Assembly: GCA_016188575.1 (NCBI GenBank)
Contig: JACPHN010000203.1
Span: 1 to 26,263, forward strand
From: Candidatus Schekmanbacteria bacterium
GTDB lineage: Bacteria > CSSED10-310 > JACPHN01
Direction: 5' to 3'
Length of the DNA: 26,263 nucleotides
In this document: positions 1-8,100 of the stretch, piece after piece
Position numbering within the stretch: position 1 is the first letter of the stretch
Layout: each line of letters starts with the position of its first letter
Made by a program: the position numbers and the translations under genes
The notes under the pieces: model-generated
Told to the model about the DNA's origin: nothing
Databases searched by the model: none
Seen by the model: only the letters and a program-made list of their open reading frames with translations

Positions 1-182
1 CTCGCCTCGAACCGCCGATTCGATTCCTCTCGCATCGCGGCGAGCTCGGCGAGCAACCGTTCCATCTCGCGCCGGGAAGGAAACTCCTCGGAGATCACTT
101 CCCATAGCCGGTATCGCAGCTCGGGTTTTTCCCGCAGCAGCACGGGGAGGCGTTCAAGGATCTGTTCGGCTTCGCGGATCAC
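1..182 (-). CDS. DUF3782-like coiled-coil protein, N-terminal part (cut by window edge)
   Basis: Translating the minus strand from a GTG at 180-182 gives an uninterrupted reading frame to the window edge, about 60 residues beginning MIREAEQILERLPVLL and containing LREKPELRYRLWEVISEEF followed by a charged helical stretch ending ESNRRFEA. The start is supported by a strong ribosome-binding site, AAGGAG on the minus strand at 190-195, seven bases from the GTG. The pattern (short helical lead, then RRFE-type coiled coil) resembles DUF3782 proteins, whose C-terminal part is usually a PD-(D/E)XK nuclease-like domain; that half would lie outside the window. It follows pglX on the same strand after a 196-bp gap, so it could belong to the BREX transcript, but DUF3782 genes are also common as stand-alone genes. 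The family call rests on pattern memory, not a search. Confidence 0.55.
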   Translation of the reverse strand, partial: MIREAEQILERLPVLLREKPELRYRLWEVISEEFPSRREMERLLAELAAMREESNRRFEA

Positions 183-378
183 GGGGGCACTCCTTCGCTA
201 TTGAGCGTATCGCCGCTCGGGAGCGCCGGCAAGCGTCGGCTGTCGTCGCACGTCGCGTCGCGGCGACCCGGAGCTCGAACCGGCCGGCGCGCTCGCGCTC
301 CACCGCTCAGACGTCCGGCTGGTGTTCGCTGGTCCGGTCGATCCGACAGGGACCTACCATGCCCGGCGCGCCCCTCGG

Positions 379-3300
379 TCACCGGCGCCGTCTGCCTCGC
401 GCCACCCTCTTCGGAGGGTTCCACGCTCGCAACTGGTCCACGGTCAGCCCCAACGTCCTGGCCTCGGCGGCGACGAAGCTCGCGAAAAAGTCTCCCGCGC
501 CGACGCCGAGATCGAGATCCAGCTCGTTGTGCCACTGCACGAGCCAGGGGACGAGCTCACCGAGCCCGGCGAGCAGCGGCGTGAGACGATCGGCGGGCCA
601 GCCCTCGGTCTCGGTGCGGGCGTGGTAGTAGGCCGCCAGGGCCTGAGCCTTCTCGAGAAAATTCCAGCCGGCCCAGCCGATGACGGGGCTCGGGTCGACC
701 GCGCGTTCGGCGCCGGGGTAGAGGATGAATCTCTCCTTGGGCACGTCCAGCTTGCCGCGCAGGCGCCAGTAGCCGCTGCTCTGGAAGTCCTCCGCGCCGT
801 ACTTCGGCGGCACGGGGATGTCGCCGATCTCCCTGGCTTTGCGGGCCGTGGCCGCGTCGCCGGTGAGGTGCTCGGGGTGGTGCTCCGGCAGGTGGGTCAG
901 CGCGTCGATGGCGTCCTCTCGGCGCTGGAGGTCCCAGGTGCTCTCCCATGCAGCGCGCTTGCGCAGGCCGCTGGCGGTGTAGCGGTAGGCGGCGAGGTAG
1001 GGGGCGGCGTCGGCCGCGACGAGGTCGGTGACGAGCGCGGCGAGATCGAAGCTCGGGTTCTTGGTGTAGAGCGCGGCGACCTGCTGAAAATCGGCGTCGC
1101 CCTGGAGGCGGTCGGCGAGCTTGGCCGTGCTCGTGAGCGCGGGGGTAGGCCAGCGGTCGGGCCGCTCGAGGCGATCGAGGAGCCAGGCGCGGAGAGCGGT
1201 CTGTTCGAGCGACTCCCACGGCTCGACGTGCCAGCGGCGCTTGTATTCAGGCTGCTCGATGAGGCGGATGGCTGGGTCTCGCGCGATGAGGTCGAGACGG
1301 CGCGAAACCAGGTCGCGGTAGGATTTGGGCCAGTGGCCGGGAATCTCGGTAATGGGAGTGGAGCGGTGGCGCTCGAACCAGGTGGTCTGGATGTCGCCGG
1401 CGGCCAGCTCGCGGGCAAGGGCGATCTCGAAGGCGCGTTCGCCGAGGTCGATGGGCGGGAGGCCGTCGGGGTCGTGGTCGAGGTCCTCGGCGATCAGGCC
1501 GTAGAGGCGGTAACAGGTCCAGTCGAGCTCCTCTTGCAGGGCGATCATGGTGCGGAGGATGGCCTCGGCCTCGGCGCGCGCCGCGGCGAGCCCGGCGCGG
1601 GTCGGGGTGGTGGTCCGGACGAGCGCGGCGGGGAGCAGGGCGGCGCGATCCTGGGCCAGACGGTCGAGGCGGCGGGCCAGGGAGAGGGGGCGCCCGGCGG
1701 GGAGGGGGAACTGTTTCAGCTTGGTGGCGTCGTGCTCGTAGAAGTCCTCGAATGCCACGGTTGTCTGCCGAGCGCCATGCTGATCGACCGTACTGCCTTT
1801 GCAGTGGAACATCTGCTTCATCCAAAAGCAAGCGGTGGAGGAGTTGAGGAGCCCGAGGAGGCCGAGGTGATCGTCCTCCGTCGCCTCCGGCGGCAGCTTG
1901 ATCACCGGGGCCGACTGTTTGAAGACCTTGCCGCCACGGTCGAGCACGAAGTGGTTGTGCGTCGCCACGAAGGCGAAGGCGATCGAGAGGGGGGTGCGGA
2001 AACGGTCCGCATAGACCTCTCGAACTGCCCACCACGGTATTCCACGCGTCTCTATGGGCTGACCAAACGCTTTTCGCCCCCGCAAATTCGTCCTGTATGG
2101 CCAGAAAAAAAGCAGAAGGTGCCCGATGTCGTGCACTTCCAGGCGCTCGCCCGTTTTCTTGTTTGGCCAAACCGTTTCGAGATCCGTTGATTCTACCCAA
2201 TCGCGAACGACGTCTCCGGGAACCAGAGGTAGCGTATGAGCTACGCGATTCCGAGCAAGCACACCAGATGGTTGAAGAAAGACGTTATCCTCTCCAGATA
2301 TCGCGCCAAACCCAATCGACCCAACCAGGTCCTCCAAATCCATGGAAGCGGCATTCTCAATCCCCGCCTTCACGCCCGCCGCCCCGCCTCCCCGCAAGCT
2401 CCACGGGTGCTGGTGAAACCGTTCGCGTTCGGTATCATCCACGCTCACGTATTCGCTGTCCGACCCCGGCCGGTCGATCTGTTCCAGAATCGCGGTCCAC
2501 ACGAGCCCCTTCGCGGCGTCCTCCGGCGTCGACGGTTCCCCGCGAATCCCCATCACCGTCCGCACCGTCGACGACACGGGCCGCCGGTTGCGCCCGAACA
2601 GAATCACTGTCGGCGTCCCGTGACCCGGGATGTACGCCCCCGACGTATCCACCACGTGCGTCACGTCCCACCCCGGAAAATGCTCCTCGATCAGCTTCTT
2701 GCCGAACTCGCGCTTCATGAACGAGTTGGCCGTGATCATGCCGACGAACCCCGCGGGCATTCCGTTCTCCTGCGGCTGCGCCAGGTCGAAGAAGGCCTGC
2801 ATGAAGGGCGCGGCCAGCGAGTACTGGCGGTGACACGCCCGGTAGCGCTCGCGGTAGAGCTCGTTCAGCGCCGCGTCTTTCACCGTGATGTAGGGCGGGT
2901 TGCCCACCACGGCGTGGTAGCGCTGTCCGAGGATCCGCCGCAACTGTCCTCGGTCCTCGGAGCGATAGCAGTGGGAGAAACCGTCGTCACCGAAGAGCCC
3001 GTGCTGCCGCTCGCGTCGCCCGGAGTGGAGGAGGGCGTCGCCGACGGCGACGTTGATCCGAAACGCCGGCGCATCCGCGAGCCGCTCGACTCCGGACGCT
3101 TTCAGCGCCGCCACGAGCAGTCGAAACCGCGCAATCGTCGCGGCAAACGGGTTGACGTCGACCCCGTAGATCTGCCCGAGCGCCTTCCCCACGAGCCCCC
3201 GCGCGTTGGTCCCCGGCGCGCTGGCCAGCCATTTCTCGAGCACCCGCGAAAACGCGCCCAGCAGGAAATGGCCGCTCCCGCACGCCGGGTCGATGAGGCG

Positions 3301-3987
3301 CACCTCCGCAAATCCAAACTCCGCCATCGCCGGGCTCAGCGTCCGATCGAGGATGAACGCCTCGACGAAGACCGGCGTCTGGAGCAAGGCGTAGCGTTTG
3401 CGCGCCGCCTCGGAGAGATCCTGATACAGATCGCCGAGAAACCGCGTGTCCCAGTCGGAGTCGGTGAAATCGTGGTGGAGCTCGCCCGTCTCGGGGTCGA
3501 TCCGCTGCCAGAAGTCGAGGAGCTTCGTCGCTCCGTCGCCGCTCGGCCCGAGCTGCCAGAGCGGGTTGTGCGCCTCCTCGAAGAGCCCCGCCGCGGCCGG
3601 GAGCTTGCCGACTTCGCGGAACACGTGGAGCAGGTAGTTGCGGTCCGAGTCCACCGGCCGCTCCTGGAAGTAGAGCGCGTGTCGGTCCAGCGCGAGATCC
3701 CGCTGATTTCCGGGTCCCGACAGATAGGGCCGCTCGACGAGGCCGTTGTCCTCGATGAAGCGCACGAAGACGCACCCGAGCACCCAGGCCGCGGCCACCT
3801 GGTCGAGGAGCGCGTCGAGCCACGCCACGTAGGCCTCGACGGTGCGCCCGGCCCGGCGCGCGGCGTCGTATTCGGCGCGCAGCAACGAAGCGACATCGCC
3901 GTCTTCGGCCGCTCGTTGCCGGAGGTCGTCCTCGAGGTGGCTCAGCAGAGGCGCAAGCGCTGGCAGCAGGTCCTGGCTGCGGATCAT
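379..3987 (-). CDS. pglX: BREX-2 adenine-specific DNA methyltransferase PglX
   Basis: This 1202-residue protein is the methyltransferase of type 2 BREX (phage growth limitation). It is expected to place N6-methyladenine on host DNA so that the rest of the system can tell phage from self. The SAM-binding motif I is DPACGSGHF (residues about 233-241) and the catalytic motif IV is NPPYI (about 363-367), as in gamma-class N6-adenine methyltransferases. Both sit in the first third, with a long specificity and C-terminal region, which fits the roughly 1200-residue length of the PglX family; the C-terminal WHNELDLDLGVGAGDF segment is also PglX-like. The open frame extends upstream to 4092, but I choose ATG at 3985-3987. 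It begins MIRSQDLLPAL, has GAGG about 10 bases upstream, and its ATG overlaps the stop of the upstream RAYT-like gene as ATGA, implying translational coupling. No frameshift or missing catalytic residue is seen. Confidence 0.95.
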   Translation of the reverse strand: MIRSQDLLPALAPLLSHLEDDLRQRAAEDGDVASLLRAEYDAARRAGRTVEAYVAWLDALLDQVAAAWVLGCVFVRFIEDNGLVERPYLSGPGNQRDLALDRHALYFQERPVDSDRNYLLHVFREVGKLPAAAGLFEEAHNPLWQLGPSGDGATKLLDFWQRIDPETGELHHDFTDSDWDTRFLGDLYQDLSEAARKRYALLQTPVFVEAFILDRTLSPAMAEFGFAEVRLIDPACGSGHFLLGAFSRVLEKWLASAPGTNARGLVGKALGQIYGVDVNPFAATIARFRLLVAALKASGVERLADAPAFRINVAVGDALLHSGRRERQHGLFGDDGFSHCYRSEDRGQLRRILGQRYHAVVGNPPYITVKDAALNELYRERYRACHRQYSLAAPFMQAFFDLAQPQENGMPAGFVGMITANSFMKREFGKKLIEEHFPGWDVTHVVDTSGAYIPGHGTPTVILFGRNRRPVSSTVRTVMGIRGEPSTPEDAAKGLVWTAILEQIDRPGSDSEYVSVDDTERERFHQHPWSLRGGGAAGVKAGIENAASMDLEDLVGSIGFGAISGEDNVFLQPSGVLARNRVAHTLPLVPGDVVRDWVESTDLETVWPNKKTGERLEVHDIGHLLLFFWPYRTNLRGRKAFGQPIETRGIPWWAVREVYADRFRTPLSIAFAFVATHNHFVLDRGGKVFKQSAPVIKLPPEATEDDHLGLLGLLNSSTACFWMKQMFHCKGSTVDQHGARQTTVAFEDFYEHDATKLKQFPLPAGRPLSLARRLDRLAQDRAALLPAALVRTTTPTRAGLAAARAEAEAILRTMIALQEELDWTCYRLYGLIAEDLDHDPDGLPPIDLGERAFEIALARELAAGDIQTTWFERHRSTPITEIPGHWPKSYRDLVSRRLDLIARDPAIRLIEQPEYKRRWHVEPWESLEQTALRAWLLDRLERPDRWPTPALTSTAKLADRLQGDADFQQVAALYTKNPSFDLAALVTDLVAADAAPYLAAYRYTASGLRKRAAWESTWDLQRREDAIDALTHLPEHHPEHLTGDAATARKAREIGDIPVPPKYGAEDFQSSGYWRLRGKLDVPKERFILYPGAERAVDPSPVIGWAGWNFLEKAQALAAYYHARTETEGWPADRLTPLLAGLGELVPWLVQWHNELDLDLGVGAGDFFASFVAAEARTLGLTVDQLRAWNPPKRVARGRRRR

Positions 3988-4846
3988 GGTGTGATACCTC
4001 GTTGTCGTTGGTGGTCTGTTTGCCGGCGACCGCCGCCGTCCGGCCCCCCGGTGCTGCGCGGTGCCGCGGCCTCGGGGGCCGGCACGTCGCATCCGGCGGG
4101 CACCGACTCCTGGCGCACGCGCAACTGCAGGGTCACCGCCCGCGTCAGCTCGGGTCGCGCCACGCGGCCACGCATTCGGCGCAGCGTCGGTGCGGAAATG
4201 TTCAGGAGGCGGGCCAGCTCCTCCGAGGCGATCTGCCCACCGGCAACCTCCAGCGCGGCGCGCCGGGCCTCGATCGCTTCAAGGGACCTGCCGTCCAGCG
4301 TCGGCAAGCAAGCGGCGGCCGCCGCCGCCTCGCCCAGGGGCGCCAGCGAAACGATGGGCGCCTCGAGATCGGCGGCGAGAATCTCGACGAGGTCGGCGCG
4401 CTCCAGGCGCGGCAGCAGCTTCCGCGTGTCGGCCGCGGTATAGGTGCCCAGAACGCGCATCCCGAGGAGATCCGGCAGGTTGGACGCCTCGCACCAGCGA
4501 TCGCTCTCCAGGCCGTGGCGCTCGCCTTGACGCAGCACGTACAAGAACGCGCTCGACAGGTGGTGTTGGTCCAGAATCGGCTTGATCCTCGCAGGACTGA
4601 ACGGAACGCCCAGAGCCAGCGTGCGGCGCAGCGCAATCTCGACCCGGCGCGCCAGCTCCCCCGCCGTTTCTCGGCCGCAGGCTGCCAGCAGGTGGAGGTG
4701 CGTGTCGGCTGTCCGAAACGCGAGGAGGCGGCACCTGCCGCCTTCCTCAGGACCGTACGAGCCAGAATCCGGCACTGGTCGACGCCCGGGGCAATGACGC
4801 GGTCGTCGTCCAGGCGGAGCATGAGATGGTGAGCGAGATGAGACAT
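3984..4846 (-). pseudogene. RAYT-like (REP-associated Y1 transposase-like) protein with C-terminal helix-turn-helix, frameshifted
   Basis: Two minus-strand frames join into one protein. The first starts at ATG 4844-4846 (MSHLAHHLMLRLDDDRV, with GAGGA upstream) and stays in register to about 4745; the second carries CRLLAFRTADTHLHLLAAC to the stop at 3984-3986. Together they show a Y1/HUH layout: THLHLL gives the His-hydrophobic-His metal motif, and FLYVLRQGERHGL has the candidate nucleophile Tyr in the position expected for TnpA-REP/RAYT proteins. The C-terminal region (LARLLNISAPTLRRMRGR) looks like a helix-turn-helix. One missing base near 4734-4755 explains the shift (CTGAGGAAGGCGGCAGG). 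The second frame also has its own ATG at 4775 that could express a 263-aa form lacking the first helix-strand region. The gene lies between pglW and pglX and overlaps pglX by ATGA. RAYT proteins bind palindromic repeats, and a cluster of such motifs lies just upstream (4883-5050). A regulator rather than an active transposase is my inference. Confidence 0.6.
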
Positions 4847-4882
4847 GGCGTCGATCCTCGAGGTCGCCCGGGCACGTCCGGT

Positions 4883-5050
4883 GATCATATCGCGTTCAGA
4901 TAAAATATCCCAGTCAGTTATGAGCGTTCGTGAAGGCCAAAACCGATCATATCTCCTCCAGACGCCCGTATCTGAGCGCGATATGATCGCTCATGGGCCG
5001 TTTCAGCGATCATAACGCGCGCAGATGTTTTATCTCAACGCGTTATGATC
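4883..5050. repeat. Cluster of inverted GATCATA(T/A)C motifs bounded by a 26-bp inverted repeat
   Basis: The 26-bp arms at 4883-4908 and 5025-5050 are reverse complements at 23 of 26 positions. Between them are further copies of the core: GATCATATC at 4945-4953, its exact reverse complement GATATGATC at 4980-4988 (inside a palindrome flanked by TGAGCG at 4973-4978 and CGCTCA at 4988-4993), GATCATAAC at 5008-5016, and GTTATGATC at 5042-5050 in the right arm. A degenerate GTTATGAGC is at 4917-4925. Core centres are spaced irregularly (about 62, 35, 28 and 34 bp). The array lies upstream of the RAYT-like gene and downstream of pglW, so it could be operators for that protein, a target-repeat cluster of RAYT/REPIN type, or the ends of a small non-coding element. 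Confidence 0.75.
5009..5038 (-). promoter_or_regulatory. Candidate sigma-70-type promoter for the RAYT-like gene and pglX
   Basis: On the minus strand TTGAGA (5033-5038, five of six to TTGACA) is followed after 18 bp by TATGAT (5009-5014, five of six to TATAAT). The -10 lies inside one of the GATCATA(T/A)C motifs and the -35 inside the right 26-bp arm, so a protein binding these repeats would block or remodel this promoter. Transcription would start near 5002, leaving a leader of about 155 nt before the ATG at 4846. It is based on consensus matching only. Confidence 0.4.
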
Positions 5051-5137
5051 AGTCGATGATGCGAGATCCTGCTCCGCATGGGAGCCGGGAGAGGAACGAG
5101 CCTGCACCACGCGCCCCATCGCTCGCCCCGCACCGCC

Positions 5138-8100
5138 TCATCCCCCCGCGGCGCCGCCCCGGTAGGTCGCCAGCCACGCCTCCGGGATGCGGGCGAAGTC
5201 GCCCGGGCCAACGATGGGAATGGCTTTTCCGTCCATCAGCGGCAGGCTGTGCTGGTCGGGAGTCGCCACGAGGAGCCACGCGGCGCGGAGCCCACCACCG
5301 GCATGGGTGCGCTCCCGGATCCGATCGAGAAGCGAAAACTGCCCGTACCGTCCCACGAGCCCCACATGAACCATTAACAAGGGATCCGGTGAGCTCACGA
5401 TGCGCTCCTCCACGATGGGCACGGCCAGACCGACCAGGCGCTCGAGGTTCGTCCAGTCGCGACTGCCGCGGTCGGCGGCGTCGGCGCGAAAGACGATCTG
5501 CATGTCGACGCCGCGCATCTTCGCCGTCGCTTCGATGGCCTCCAAGAAGAGCGCTTCGAAGCTGAGCCGCTTCACGGCGAAGCTCCCCAGCAGCGCTTCC
5601 TCGGCCAGTCCGAGCTCCCGCGGTCGCGCGGTGAGAATGAGAAACCCGCCCGTATCGAGGGAGCCTTGGAGGCGCTCGCGAAACTCCTGAAGCGCCGCGG
5701 CCTCGGGGGTCCATTCCCGCTGAGGGGTGCCTGCGAGCGTCTCTCGGGTCAGGGACGAGCTGCCCGCCGAGAGCGACAGCAAGGTCGTGTGGGTGCTCAC
5801 GTAGGCGCCCTTGCCGTCGGCCGCATCGGGCTGCCAGCGAAGCTCGAGGCCGGCGGCGGCGAGGAGACCATCGAGGGCGGGGCGATCCGGCAGCGGGGCG
5901 GCCTTGCGGTAGCGGCTCGCGACGCGGTCGCGCACGGCGTCCACGGTGAGCTGCGCGGTTCCCATGAGGGCGCCATAGGCGAGCTTGAGCGCCCGATCGG
6001 CGGCGAGTCCCACGGGATAGAGCTCCAGGCGCCCCGAGACGGCGGCATTCATGGAGGCGGCCGCGGCGAGCTCGATGAGGCGGCTTTTCGACAGGACCAC
6101 GTGCTCGGGGGCCGGGACGGCGCGCAGCGTCTCCTCCACCCGCGCCGGCGGTGGCAGCGGATCGGCGCCGGCGAGCTCGTCGGCCGCGGCCCCGAGGCGG
6201 AGCGCGTAGTCGGCGCGGGATCCATCGCTCGCGACGAGCTGCGCGCACGCGGTGCGGTGCATGATGAAGCGCGGATTTTGCAGCGATAGCTCCGTCTCGA
6301 CGGCGGCGCGCCCCACGGCCAGCGCCGCGAGCTGGCGCTCTTCGCCCTGACGGGCCGACCCTCGCCGGACAAGCAGCTTGCGCGCCAGCTCCTGCGCGGT
6401 CATCGCCCCGCCCTCGGCCTGGAGCTGCTCCGCAATGTCGTCTCGCAGGCGCGTAAATGCGGGGTTCCTGGCCAGGCGGGCGGTAGCGTGCCGCAGCACC
6501 TTGGCAACTTCCACGCGGGGCACATCGAGGGTGTCGGCGACCTCGTCGCGTCCGGGCCACCCGGTGGCTGGCGGCGAGATCCCGAGCACGGCGTCGAGGA
6601 TGTCGAGGTCCCGATTGCGGGCGCGGCTGGACCTGAGGTCATCGAGGAGCATGTCGATGCTCGCCTCCGTGCCGTCGAGGCCGATCTCCGCGGCGGCGAA
6701 GCCAGCGAGCTTTCCCGCGAGGGCGGCGGCCAGCCGTGCGACTTCGCGGCTCGTGCTCATGCCCACGCTCCGCACGCCGAAGAAGCGGTTGGGTGGAATT
6801 TGCGCGAGCTCGCTGGCGGTGAGGATGCCGAGGCGTTCGAGCAGCGCCTGGGCGCGGCTCGAACAAGGCAGAAGCGCCACCGGAGAGCGCGGTCCGATCT
6901 CGGCCAGCGCCGCGGCGAGAGCCTCGGGGTCCGCGTGGCGGTCCAGGGCGCCGCCGCCCGCCCCCCGGCGAAAGACCTCCTGCCACTCCTTGCTCATGAC
7001 TTCGGCGTTTTCGAAGCGAGCGGCAGGATCGCGAGCCAGGGCGCGCTCGAAAAATTCCCCAAGGCCTTCGCGCAGACTCGTATCGAAAAGCTCCGAATCG
7101 ATCGTGACCTCATCTTCGAGCTGCGCCGGATCGCTCTGACCGTCCCCCCAGACCGGAAGCGTTCCCGTGGCCATCTCGTAGAGCGTCATCGCGGCGGCAA
7201 ACCGCTCGGCGTGATCGTCCCAGCGCGGCGAGGTGCGACGGCTCAGGAAGGGATCGAGGTAGGGCGGGGTGCCGGCAAAGATGTTGTCGCCGGGCATGCG
7301 GGCGAGGGAAAAATCGAACAGAACGAGGCGCAGCTTTCCCGATCCGGATGCCTTGCGAATGCCGATGTTGTCGGGCTTGATATCGCGATGCGAGAGCCCC
7401 TCGGCCTCGAGGTAGTCGACGGCGCGCAGCAGATCGGCACCGAAGCGCTCGAGCAGCTCGAGGTGGAGGCGACCGCCCGAGCGCAGCCGCTCGGCGAGCG
7501 TTTCCTCGCCGGCGGGCTCCATGAGCAGCGCAACGCGCTCCCCCATCGTCAGCGTCTCGTAGAGCGCGACGATGTGCTGGTGCTTGATCTTGCCGAGGAC
7601 CTCGCCTTCGTCTGCAAGCCGCTGGTTTTGGGCGACCGTGTTGGCGACCTTCAGCACCGCGACCTTGCCGTCTCGTTCGACGAGGAGCGCGGTCGCCGTC
7701 GCCCCCTTGCCGAGCCGTTTCCTGACCACGAACCCGCCCTGCAGGCGGTCATCGGCCGCGGCGTCGAGCGGATCCACGGCGTCGTCGACGGGCGTGGTGA
7801 GCTCGTCGAGCACGACGTCGAGCTGCTCGCAAAACTGCCGGACCGAGGGGTAACGGTTGGCGACAACCGGATCGGTGCTGAAGGCGACGAGCTCGTCGAG
7901 ACTGGCGGCGACGCCGTCCATCACCGAGGCGAGCCGCAGCCCGGCGTGAGCCCGCAGCCGCTCGCCCAGCTCCACCGGGTTCGCGGCAGGCGCCAGCCCG
8001 GACAGGATGAAATAGGCCAGTGCCCCGAGCGAGAAGACGTCGGCGAGCTCCGGGTCCGGATCCCGCTGGCTGAGCACCTCCGGCGCCACGTAGACCAGAG

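Noticed and set aside
322-4443. Long plus-strand open frames at 322-2190 and 2236-4443, opposite pglX
   Set aside because: They are antisense to a gene with clear methyltransferase motifs. High third-position GC leaves the opposite strand open, and the translations have no domain character or ribosome-binding sites.
4883-5050. The repeat cluster as a CRISPR array
   Set aside because: Repeats are 9-26 bp, alternate in orientation and have irregular spacing; there are no direct repeats with equal spacers and no cas genes.
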